From NCBI RefSeq assembly GCF_900129035.1, contig NZ_FQTW01000001.1, positions 310,001-374,000 on the forward strand: DNA of 64,000 nt, in the 5' to 3' direction. The notes below the pieces were generated by a model. The model had not been told where the DNA came from. It saw only the letters and a program-made list of their open reading frames with translations, and did not search any database. Shown one piece after another: positions 54,270-61,321 of this stretch. Each line of letters begins with the position of its first letter. Position 1 is the stretch's first letter. This stretch comes from Psychroflexus salarius (GTDB lineage: Bacteria; Bacteroidota; Bacteroidia; Flavobacteriales; Flavobacteriaceae). A program made the position numbers and the translations under genes.

Positions 54270-55232
54270 ATGTCAATGACTAACATACCAAGCGTTGATT
54301 TAGCAGATTTTTTATCTGAAGATCCAAAACGCAAGCAAAAATTTGTGAATGAAATTGGAACTGCTTACGAAGAAATCGGTTTTGTAGCTCTTAAAAACCA
54401 TTTCTTAGACGAGAAATTAGTCAGCAGTTTATATACTGAAGTTAAATCGTTTTTTGACTTACCTGAAGATACAAAGAAAAAATATGAGCGTGAAGACATT
54501 GGCGGTCAACGTGGCTATGTTTCATTTGGGAAAGAACACGCAAAAGGCCAAAAGAAAGGAGATTTAAAAGAGTTTTGGCATTTTGGCCAAGAACCTGATG
54601 AAGATGCTCAACTTACTGAAGAGTATCCAGAAAATATTAAAGTTGATGAGTTAGATCACTTCAATGAAGTTGGCATGAAAGCATATAAAATGCTTGAAAA
54701 AACAGGCATTTATGTATTAAGAGCTTTAGCGCTTCATATTGGTATTAAAGAAAACTATTTTGATTATTGGGCAAGTAATGGAAATTCAATTCTTAGACCA
54801 ATTCATTACCCACCAATTACCGAAGAACCTCAAGGCGCAGTTAGAGCTGGCGCTCATGGAGATATCAACTTAATAACGCTGTTAATGGGCGCATCAACTG
54901 GCGGCTTACAAGTACAACGCAAAGATGGTGAATGGATTGATGCTATCCCAAATGAAGATGAACTTGTGATTAATGTTGGCGATATGTTAGAGCGTCATAC
55001 CAATAACAAATTACGCTCAACAATTCACCGCGTCGTCAACCCACCGAAAGATCAATGGGATCAGCCACGCTATTCTATTCCGTTTTTTATGCACCCAAGA
55101 AGTGAAATGAAACTAGATTGTCTAGAAGAATGTATTTCTGAAGAAAATCCAAAACAGTATGAAGATATTACAGCTGGCGAATTTTTACACCAACGCTTAG
55201 TTGAAATTGGGCTGATTAAACCAGAGAAATAA
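54270..55232 (+). CDS. 2-Oxoglutarate/Fe(II)-dependent oxygenase, isopenicillin N synthase family
   Basis: A 320-residue oxygenase with the DIOX_N domain (IPSVDLADFL, about 5-14) and the double-stranded beta helix. Iron ligands are His and Asp in AHGDINLITLL (about 193-195) and His in STIHRVVNPP. The 2-oxoglutarate Arg is in PRYSIPFF. These proteins hydroxylate or cyclise small molecules; no beta-lactam pathway genes are near, so antibiotic synthesis is unlikely. It heads a run of six close genes to 57784. Confidence 0.9.
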   Translation: MSMTNIPSVDLADFLSEDPKRKQKFVNEIGTAYEEIGFVALKNHFLDEKLVSSLYTEVKSFFDLPEDTKKKYEREDIGGQRGYVSFGKEHAKGQKKGDLKEFWHFGQEPDEDAQLTEEYPENIKVDELDHFNEVGMKAYKMLEKTGIYVLRALALHIGIKENYFDYWASNGNSILRPIHYPPITEEPQGAVRAGAHGDINLITLLMGASTGGLQVQRKDGEWIDAIPNEDELVINVGDMLERHTNNKLRSTIHRVVNPPKDQWDQPRYSIPFFMHPRSEMKLDCLEECISEENPKQYEDITAGEFLHQRLVEIGLIKPEK

Positions 55233-55238
55233 AAGGTT

Positions 55239-55580
55239 ATGGATTTACAAGACCAGTTGAAGAAATTGTTCCCTGACCATGAACCCAATCACCAAGATGA
55301 AGTCTCAGATGAAAGCAAATTAACTGAACTTGACATATGGCTTCAGGACAGGCCTTTACATTGTAAATTTGAAAAACGAAAAGGCAAAGTAAATACGATT
55401 ATTGAAGGTTACAACGGTGCTAAAAAAGACTTCAAAAACTTAACAAAGTTACTTCAAAAAGAATGTGGTGTTGGTGGAAGCTTTAAAAATGAAATGATTA
55501 TAATTCAAGGTGATTTTAGAGACAAAATTATGCAAGTTCTCAATGAAATTGGCTTTAAAACAAAACGCGTAGGCGGATAA
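55239..55580 (+). CDS. SUI1/YciH family translation factor
   Basis: A 113-residue protein with the SUI1/eIF1 fold in its C-terminal 75 residues (RKGKVNTIIEGYNG, LTKLLQKECGVGGS, IIQGDFRDKIMQVLNEIGF). The E. coli homologue YciH binds the 30S subunit and tunes start-codon selection, also under stress. It lies 6 bases after the dioxygenase gene. Confidence 0.93.
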   Translation: MDLQDQLKKLFPDHEPNHQDEVSDESKLTELDIWLQDRPLHCKFEKRKGKVNTIIEGYNGAKKDFKNLTKLLQKECGVGGSFKNEMIIIQGDFRDKIMQVLNEIGFKTKRVGG

Positions 55581-55593
55581 TCTAAATTTTCTT

Positions 55594-55806
55594 ATGACTG
55601 TAAAAGATGCTAATGGTAACACCTTAGAAGAAGGTGATGCTGTAACTTTGGTAAAAGATTTAAAAGTTAAGGGAACTTCAACAACCCTAAAAAGAGGCAC
55701 TAGTTTTAAAAATATTCAATTAACGAATAATTCAACCGAAATAGAATGCCGGAATAAAAAAATAAAAGGTTTAGTCCTCAAAACTCAATTTGTAAAAAAA
55801 GCTTAG
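55594..55806 (+). CDS. PhnA/YjdM C-terminal domain protein
   Basis: A 70-residue protein equal to the C-terminal PhnA_C domain (VKDANGNTLEEGDAVTLVKDLKVKG, ending IKGLVLKTQFVKKA). The N-terminal zinc-ribbon half of longer YjdM proteins is absent. Despite the PhnA name, a role in phosphonate use is not supported for this family. It is 13 bases after the SUI1 gene and 3 before the phosphorylase gene. Confidence 0.92.
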   Translation: MTVKDANGNTLEEGDAVTLVKDLKVKGTSTTLKRGTSFKNIQLTNNSTEIECRNKKIKGLVLKTQFVKKA

Positions 55807-55809
55807 TTT

Positions 55810-56682
55810 ATGGCTATAAAAGATTCAGAATTAATTTTAAATCCTGATGGTAGCATTTATCATCTTAATTTGAAACCAGAAAACATCGCCGATACTATTA
55901 TTACGGTTGGCGATCAAGATCGTGTTGAAAAAGTAACTGATTTCTTTGACGAAGTTGTTTTTGAAACACAAAAAAGAGAGTTTAAAACACAAACAGGTTT
56001 CTATAAAGGTAAAAAACTAACAGTAATATCAACAGGTATTGGGATAGACAACATAGACATTGTTATTAACGAGCTCGATGCCTTAGCAAATATTAATCTT
56101 GAAACACGCGAGATTAAACCTAACCATCACAAGCTTAATTTTTTACGTATTGGAACATCAGGTGGCATTCAACCAGAAGTTGGCTTAGATAAATTTGTTA
56201 TGGGCAAAGCTGGAGTTGGTTTTGACGGTTTATTACATTATTACAAAAATGAAGCTTTTAATATAAAAGCTACGGCAAGACTAAATGAGCATTTAAACAT
56301 ATCACCTAAAAAACCGACGCCTTATATTGTTGATTGCGACTTAGAGCTAGCTTCTATCTTTGAAAATAAACCGCAAGTAATTAGTGGTTATACAGGAACA
56401 AATCTAGGTTTTTATGGACCGCAAGGTCGTAAATTAAGGTTAGAACTTGAAGATCCTGATTTTATAGATCAACTTGCAAGTTTTAAACACAATGATTATA
56501 AAATCACAAATTTAGAAATGGAAACTAGCGCCATTTATAGCTTAGCAAAAATGCTGGGTCATGGCGCATTATCATTGAACGCCATTATAGCAAATCGCGC
56601 AAATGGAGAATTTAGCCAAGATCCAAAAGCAGCTGTTAAAAAATTAATCAAATTTACTTTAGATCAATTAGCATTACATTAA
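55810..56682 (+). CDS. Nucleoside phosphorylase
   Basis: A 290-residue purine/uridine phosphorylase-superfamily protein. Typical segments are ITVGDQDRVEKV, VISTGIGIDNIDIVINEL (phosphate and ribose site), LRIGTSGGIQ and NLEMETSAIYSLAKMLGH (Glu-Met-Glu binding ribose). It cleaves nucleosides with phosphate; whether purine or uridine is preferred is not clear. It is in the SUI1-PhnA run. Confidence 0.92.
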   Translation: MAIKDSELILNPDGSIYHLNLKPENIADTIITVGDQDRVEKVTDFFDEVVFETQKREFKTQTGFYKGKKLTVISTGIGIDNIDIVINELDALANINLETREIKPNHHKLNFLRIGTSGGIQPEVGLDKFVMGKAGVGFDGLLHYYKNEAFNIKATARLNEHLNISPKKPTPYIVDCDLELASIFENKPQVISGYTGTNLGFYGPQGRKLRLELEDPDFIDQLASFKHNDYKITNLEMETSAIYSLAKMLGHGALSLNAIIANRANGEFSQDPKAAVKKLIKFTLDQLALH

Positions 56683-56701
56683 ACTGCTTAAAATATCCTA
56701 C

Positions 56702-57553
56702 ATGCTAAAACTAAAAATTGGTGGCGTACCTGAGCATTTTAACTATCCTTGGCTTCATGCGATCAACCATAATTTATTCAATCACACGAACTACCAATTA
56801 CAATTTCAATTTCAAAAAGGTGGCACAGGCGAAATGATTGAAGAGCTAGAAAATAAAAATCTAGATCTAGCTATCATGTTAACTGAAGGTGCTATTTTAA
56901 AAATAAATAAGGGAACCAATTTTAGGATTCTTCAAAAATACGTCGAAACACCACTACTTTGGGGAATTCATGTTGCTGCAAATTCTTCATATAAACAAAT
57001 TTCTGATTTAGAATCTAGCACAATTGCTATCAGCAGGTATGGTTCTGGCTCACACTTAATGGCAGTTGTTAATGCCAAACAAAACAATTGGGATATTTCT
57101 AAACTGAATTATAAAGTTTGCGATAATCTAGATAATGCAGTTTCAAGTCTTGAAAATAAAACATCAGATTATTTAATGTGGGAACATTTTACAACAAAGC
57201 CGCTAGTTGATCAAGGTATTCTAAGACGACTTGATGATTGCCCAACGCCTTGGCCTTGTTTTGTAATTGTTTGTCGTGAATCAATTTATCAAACCTATCC
57301 AGAAGAAATAAAACATCTACAAGAAAAACTTCATTATAGTATTAAAACGCTAAGAAATGATAAATTTTTAGCAGAAAAAATTGCTTCAAAATTTAATCAA
57401 AGAATAGATGATGTTAAACAATGGATTAAAATAACTGAATGGAGTAACCAACAACAATTATCTAAAACTGAAATTAATCAAGTACAGCATCAACTTAAGG
57501 AACTCAACTTACTTGATTCTATCTTAAATTATGAAAATTTTATATTAAGTTAA
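56702..57553 (+). CDS. Cytoplasmic periplasmic-binding-protein-fold protein (NMT1/SsuA-like)
   Basis: A 283-residue protein with a type II substrate-binding fold, of the NMT1/SsuA-like group (LKIGGVPEHFNYPWLHAI, then FQKGGTGEMIEELENKNLDLAIMLTEGA). It has no signal peptide or lipobox, so it is probably cytoplasmic, unlike ABC transporter binding proteins. No permease or ATPase is next to it. It may be an enzyme or ligand sensor. It is 20 bases after the phosphorylase gene. Confidence 0.75.
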   Translation: MLKLKIGGVPEHFNYPWLHAINHNLFNHTNYQLQFQFQKGGTGEMIEELENKNLDLAIMLTEGAILKINKGTNFRILQKYVETPLLWGIHVAANSSYKQISDLESSTIAISRYGSGSHLMAVVNAKQNNWDISKLNYKVCDNLDNAVSSLENKTSDYLMWEHFTTKPLVDQGILRRLDDCPTPWPCFVIVCRESIYQTYPEEIKHLQEKLHYSIKTLRNDKFLAEKIASKFNQRIDDVKQWIKITEWSNQQQLSKTEINQVQHQLKELNLLDSILNYENFILS

Positions 57554-57607
57554 GTTTAGACGCAACCTTTTAAAAAAAATTCATCTTATGTATAAATCTG
57601 TTAATAA

Positions 57608-57784
57608 ATGCTGAGTACCATTTTAATAATTTTAGGCACCTTACTACTCATAAATTTACTGCTTTTAATATTTAGCTCAAATAGTAAAAGCAAAAAATCC
57701 ACTAAAACCAAAATTAAACTTAACGGTCCTAAATCTTTGGCTAAAAGTAAAAAAACAAAATACGTTCTATACGCAGACAAGTAA
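57608..57784 (+). CDS. Small single-span membrane protein (58 residues)
   Basis: ATG at 57608 opens 58 codons: a hydrophobic N-terminal segment (STILIILGTLLLINLLLLIF, about 3-22) followed by a strongly basic, Lys/Ser-rich tail ending KKTKYVLYADK. Composition and topology look like a real small membrane protein, N-out/C-in by the positive-inside rule. It lies 54 bases after the binding-fold gene. Its TAA abuts the stop of ung on the other strand with no base between, as do other convergent real genes here. I do not recognise the family. Confidence 0.65.
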   Translation: MLSTILIILGTLLLINLLLLIFSSNSKSKKSTKTKIKLNGPKSLAKSKKTKYVLYADK

Positions 57785-58453
57785 TTACCACTTTATTGTT
57801 TGTTTTTGGTGTGAATTTAAAAATGAGTTGGTAGTTGAAAAATGCCTATTCCCAAACCAATAGCCACGATTGGCACTTAGAGGTGATGGATGACCACTTG
57901 TTAACACCAAATGTTGATCTGCATTAATTAGCCTAGCTTTTTTCTTGGCAAAACCACCCCAAAGTAAAAATACGAGCTGTTCTTTTTCATTAGATAATTT
58001 TTTAATTACAGTATCTGTAAACACTTCCCAACCCTTATTTTGATGACTTCCTGCTTCATTTGCACGTACAGTTAGTGTTGCATTTAAAAGTAAAACGCCT
58101 TGTCTTGCCCAATGATTTAGATTACCATGATTAGGAATTTCAAAATCTTTTATGTCCGTTTTTAATTCACGGAAAATATTTTGCAATGAAGGTGGAATCT
58201 TGATGCCTTCTGGAACCGAAAATGCCAGGCCATGTGCTTGGTTTTTACCGTGATAAGGATCTTGACCCAAAATAATAACTTTGGTAGCTTCTAAATCACA
58301 CAATTCAAATGCGTTAAAAATATCTCTACCTTTAGGAAAACAAGTATAGTTTTTATATTCACTCTTTACAAATTTTGCTAAACTTTTAAAATAAGGCTTT
58401 TCAAATTCATCTTTTAAGAAAGATTTCCAATTTGAATTAATAGCGACATCCAT
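57785..58453 (-). CDS. ung: Uracil-DNA glycosylase (family 1)
   Basis: A 222-residue UDG with the catalytic water-activating loop GQDPYHGKNQAHGLAFSV (Asp about 60), the uracil-binding Asn in LLLNATLTVR, and HPSPLSANRGYWFGNRHF, the minor-groove intercalation loop. It removes uracil from DNA in base-excision repair. It is divergent from mutS2 with about 40 bases between. Confidence 0.97.
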   Translation of the reverse strand: MDVAINSNWKSFLKDEFEKPYFKSLAKFVKSEYKNYTCFPKGRDIFNAFELCDLEATKVIILGQDPYHGKNQAHGLAFSVPEGIKIPPSLQNIFRELKTDIKDFEIPNHGNLNHWARQGVLLLNATLTVRANEAGSHQNKGWEVFTDTVIKKLSNEKEQLVFLLWGGFAKKKARLINADQHLVLTSGHPSPLSANRGYWFGNRHFSTTNSFLNSHQKQTIKW

Positions 58454-58492
58454 GTTTTAAGTAATTTTGTAAAAGTTGATTTGAACAAACTT

Positions 58493-60664
58493 ATGACAAA
58501 TATTGAAGAAAAAGCTTTACAAGATTTAGAATTTAACATAGTTACTCAGCAGCTTTCTGAGTTTTGTGTTACAGACATAGGAAAAGCAAAAGCACAAAAA
58601 CTTCAACCCTATTCTAAGCAACAACAAATCTTATATCAAATTGATCTTACAAAAGAATACAAATCATCTGAACTAGAAGATCATTCAATACCTAATCATG
58701 GTTTCGATGCCATTTCAGAAGACGTGAAACTTCTAAAAATTGAAGGTTCAAAACTAGAGTTATTAGGTTTCAGGCGTTTACATTCAATTTCAGTAACTAC
58801 AAATATTCACCTTAAATTCTTCCATAAATATCAACCCATTTATCCTAAGTTACACTCTAAGTCACAACAAATTACGTATACTGAAGATGCAATTTTGGCC
58901 ATTGAAAAAGTTGTAAATCGATTTGGTGAAATAAAAGATACCGCTTCTAACGAACTAGCATCGATAAGACGTGGTATCAATATTTTAAAAGGTAAAGTCA
59001 ATTCAAGTTTCAGTAAAGCCTTGTCCAGATATAGCAGTTATGGCTATTTAAGTGACATTAAAGAGTCTATTGTAGATAATGTGCGTGTTTTAGCCGTACC
59101 AGCAATGCATAAACGCAAAGTAAAAGGTAGTATGTTAGGCAGCTCTAAGTCTGGTAGCCTGATTTATATACAGCCCGAAGAAACCCATGAAGCCGAACGC
59201 GAGCTCAGCAATTTACTGTATGAAGAAAAAGAGGAAATCAATAAAATTTTACGTGAACTTACCGAATTTATTAGACCATTTGCAGATTTATTTCTAAGCT
59301 ACCAAAATTACTTAAGCGATATTGATGTAATTGCTGCTAAAATTAAATATGCTGAGCTCTACAACGGTGTTATGCCAAAGATTTCAACTGAAAAAGAAAT
59401 CTATTTAAAAGAAGCATATCATCCACTTCTACTTATTAATCATAATAAAATTAATAAGAAAACTTACCCGCAAGACATCAGTTTGAACAAGAAAATGCAA
59501 ATTATTGTTATCTCAGGTCCAAATGCAGGTGGTAAAAGTATAACTCTAAAAACAGTTGGTTTACTGCAGTTAATGCTTCAAAGCGCGATGATGCTTCCGG
59601 TACATGAATTTTCACGCATCAGTATTTTTGATAAAATTTTAACTGATATCGGTGATAACCAAAGCATAGAAAATCATTTAAGCACCTACAGTTACCGTCT
59701 TAAGAATATGCGTAAATTTTTAAAAACTTGTAATGCCAAAACCTTATTTTTAATTGATGAATTTGGTACAGGAACCGATCCTGAATTAGGTGGTGCACTA
59801 GCTGAAACTTTTTTAGAAGTTTTTTACGAAAAAGGCGCTTATGGCATTATTACAACACACTACGCCAACCTCAAAATGATGGCTAATGAAGAAAATGCTA
59901 TTGTAAACGCAAATATGATGTTTGATGGCAAAAGTTTAGAACCAATTTTTAAATTGAAGTTAGGCGAAGCTGGAAGTTCATTCACCTTTGAAGTTGCCCA
60001 AAAAAATGGCATTCCGTATAGTTTAATCAATCGCTCTAAAAAGAAGGTAGAACGCGGAAAAATCAGATTCGATAAAAGCATTGCTAAACTTCAACAAGAA
60101 CGCTCAAAATTGGCTAAAACAACTTCTAAATTAGAGTCTAAAGCCTCAAAAGCCGACGAAGAACAAAAACGTCTAGATGAAATAAATGCTAAAATTCAAC
60201 AAAAACTAGAAAGCTATCAAGAGTTATATGATAGCAATCAGCACATGATTCGATTAGGCGAGAAATTAAATACCTTAGGTTTAAAATATTTCAATAATAA
60301 AAACAAACGCCAACTATATTCTGGTATTTTAAGCATCGTAGAAAAGGAAAATGCAAAGCGAATTAAACAATCAAAAAAAGAGGAAAAACGAAAACAACAA
60401 GAAGAAAAGCAAGTTAAAACTGAAGTCGAAAACAAAATCAGTAAAATTCGCAATAAAAAGAAACAACTTAAAAAAACAGCGTCTAAAACCGAAAACAAGC
60501 CCAAACCAAAGCCTAAATTATATCTTGGCGATAGTGTTAGAATGGAAGATGGCAGAGCTGTTGGTACTATAGACAAAATTGAAAAAAATAAAGCTGTTGT
60601 TAACTATGGTGCATTTACCACAAGCGTTTCTGTAGATCAACTAGAATTGGTTAAACGAAAGTAA
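58493..60664 (+). CDS. mutS2: MutS2 family protein without Smr domain
   Basis: A 723-residue MutS2-like ATPase. The Walker A loop is SGPNAGGKSITLKT (about 343-356), Walker B LIDEFGTGTDPELGGALAET, followed by a long charged coiled coil (about 525-670) and a small C-terminal beta domain (YLGDSVRMEDGRAVGTI). The C-terminal Smr nuclease domain of many MutS2 proteins is absent; the chain ends just after the KOW-like domain. Homologues act in recombination control or ribosome rescue. ATG 58493 is used; a TTG at 58481 is in frame. The DCC gene follows one base after its TAA. Confidence 0.9.
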   Translation: MTNIEEKALQDLEFNIVTQQLSEFCVTDIGKAKAQKLQPYSKQQQILYQIDLTKEYKSSELEDHSIPNHGFDAISEDVKLLKIEGSKLELLGFRRLHSISVTTNIHLKFFHKYQPIYPKLHSKSQQITYTEDAILAIEKVVNRFGEIKDTASNELASIRRGINILKGKVNSSFSKALSRYSSYGYLSDIKESIVDNVRVLAVPAMHKRKVKGSMLGSSKSGSLIYIQPEETHEAERELSNLLYEEKEEINKILRELTEFIRPFADLFLSYQNYLSDIDVIAAKIKYAELYNGVMPKISTEKEIYLKEAYHPLLLINHNKINKKTYPQDISLNKKMQIIVISGPNAGGKSITLKTVGLLQLMLQSAMMLPVHEFSRISIFDKILTDIGDNQSIENHLSTYSYRLKNMRKFLKTCNAKTLFLIDEFGTGTDPELGGALAETFLEVFYEKGAYGIITTHYANLKMMANEENAIVNANMMFDGKSLEPIFKLKLGEAGSSFTFEVAQKNGIPYSLINRSKKKVERGKIRFDKSIAKLQQERSKLAKTTSKLESKASKADEEQKRLDEINAKIQQKLESYQELYDSNQHMIRLGEKLNTLGLKYFNNKNKRQLYSGILSIVEKENAKRIKQSKKEEKRKQQEEKQVKTEVENKISKIRNKKKQLKKTASKTENKPKPKPKLYLGDSVRMEDGRAVGTIDKIEKNKAVVNYGAFTTSVSVDQLELVKRK

Positions 60665-60665
60665 A

Positions 60666-61076
60666 ATGAAAGTCCCTGAAGACAAATGTATTGTATTATT
60701 TGACGGCGTTTGCAATTTATGCAACTCTGCTGTACAAACTATCATTAAATACGATAAGAAAAACAAATTTGTATTTGCAAGTTTACAGAGTGAAATTGGT
60801 AAGCATTTACTAAGCGAACGCGGCATTAATACAAAAACAACAGATTCAATTGTCTTGATTATTCCTAATGAAGCCTATTTTATTAAATCTGATGCTGCAT
60901 TAGAAATCGCTAAAAAGTTATCAGGCATTTTTCAATTTTTTGGGGTGTTTAAACTTCTGCCAAAAGGCTTAAGAGATCAGCTTTATGACTTCATCGCTAA
61001 AAACCGCTATAAATTATTTGGTCAAAAAGCACAATGCATGATTCCCGAAAAACCTGTAAAACATAAGTTTTTATAA
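60666..61076 (+). CDS. DCC family thiol-disulfide oxidoreductase-like protein (DUF393)
   Basis: A 136-residue protein with the family motif FDGVCNLCNSAV (Asp about 12; Cys-x-x-Cys 15-18) and FASLQSEIGKHLL. The fold is thioredoxin-like. Although named DCC for the DxxCxxC motif, its reaction is not established. It is coupled to mutS2 with one base between. No + strand terminator with a T-tract follows; the hairpin after it is oriented for the minus strand. Confidence 0.92.
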   Translation: MKVPEDKCIVLFDGVCNLCNSAVQTIIKYDKKNKFVFASLQSEIGKHLLSERGINTKTTDSIVLIIPNEAYFIKSDAALEIAKKLSGIFQFFGVFKLLPKGLRDQLYDFIAKNRYKLFGQKAQCMIPEKPVKHKFL

Positions 61077-61077
61077 A

Positions 61078-61108
61078 CTAAAAAATCCACCGCAAGAGCG
61101 GTGGATTT
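61078..61108 (-). terminator. Strong intrinsic terminator, minus-strand orientation
   Basis: On the minus strand AAATCCACCGC (61108-61098) pairs with GCGGTGGATTT (61093-61083), loop TCTT, an 11-base-pair perfect stem, followed by a run of T to 61080 and AG. On the + strand the same stem is followed by only three T then CC, so it is weak there. It would end the candidate small RNA and possibly also act as a barrier for + strand transcription from the mutS2 unit. Confidence 0.8.
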
Positions 61109-61160
61109 CCTACCTAACCAAAATATCTCTTTCGAGATAAAACTAACTGTATTTAAAATA
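61079..61160 (-). ncRNA. Candidate small RNA upstream of uvrA (minus strand)
   Basis: About 80 bases. From a start near 61160 the RNA has an AU-rich 5' end, a perfect hairpin UAUCUC-GAAA-GAGAUA (GNRA tetraloop; 61139-61124), an unpaired linker UUUUGGUUAGGUAGG (about 61123-61109) and an 11-bp terminator hairpin ending in a U-run. A consensus promoter precedes it (61166-61196). The RNA-type GAAA loop appears only in this orientation. No open frame of note is inside. No protein-coding role is apparent for this 245-base intergenic region otherwise. It could be a conserved flavobacterial RNA; I cannot name a family. Confidence 0.6.
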
Positions 61161-61165
61161 CAATA

Positions 61166-61196
61166 CAAATTTATATTTAAAATATCAAAAGGCAAA
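61166..61196 (-). promoter_or_regulatory. Promoter of the candidate small RNA
   Basis: On the minus strand TTTG (61196-61193) is followed by a 19-base spacer and the exact -7 element TAAATTTG (61173-61166). This is the full Bacteroidota promoter layout, pointing away from uvrA. Confidence 0.7.
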
Positions 61197-61304
61197 GTAT
61201 AAACAGAGGTTTAATTTATTTTAAAGACAACTTTAACACCTTAAACAAATCTTAATTTGAATAAGCCGAACCATAACAAACAAAACTTAAGACGGTATTT
61301 TAAT

Positions 61305-61312
61305 TACATTTG
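61305..61312 (+). promoter_or_regulatory. -7 element of uvrA
   Basis: TACATTTG matches TAnnTTTG exactly and ends nine bases before the uvrA ATG (61322), so the message would be nearly leaderless. No -33 element at standard spacing. Confidence 0.5.
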
Positions 61313-61321
61313 CAGTTGGCT

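Noticed and set aside
54270-55232. Isopenicillin N synthase-like oxygenase as part of an antibiotic cluster
   Set aside because: There are no NRPS, PKS or tailoring genes around; neighbours are SUI1, PhnA and nucleoside phosphorylase.
61083-61108. Hairpin as the plus-strand terminator of mutS2-DCC
   Set aside because: On the plus strand the stem is followed by only three T and then CC; the U-run is on the minus strand side.
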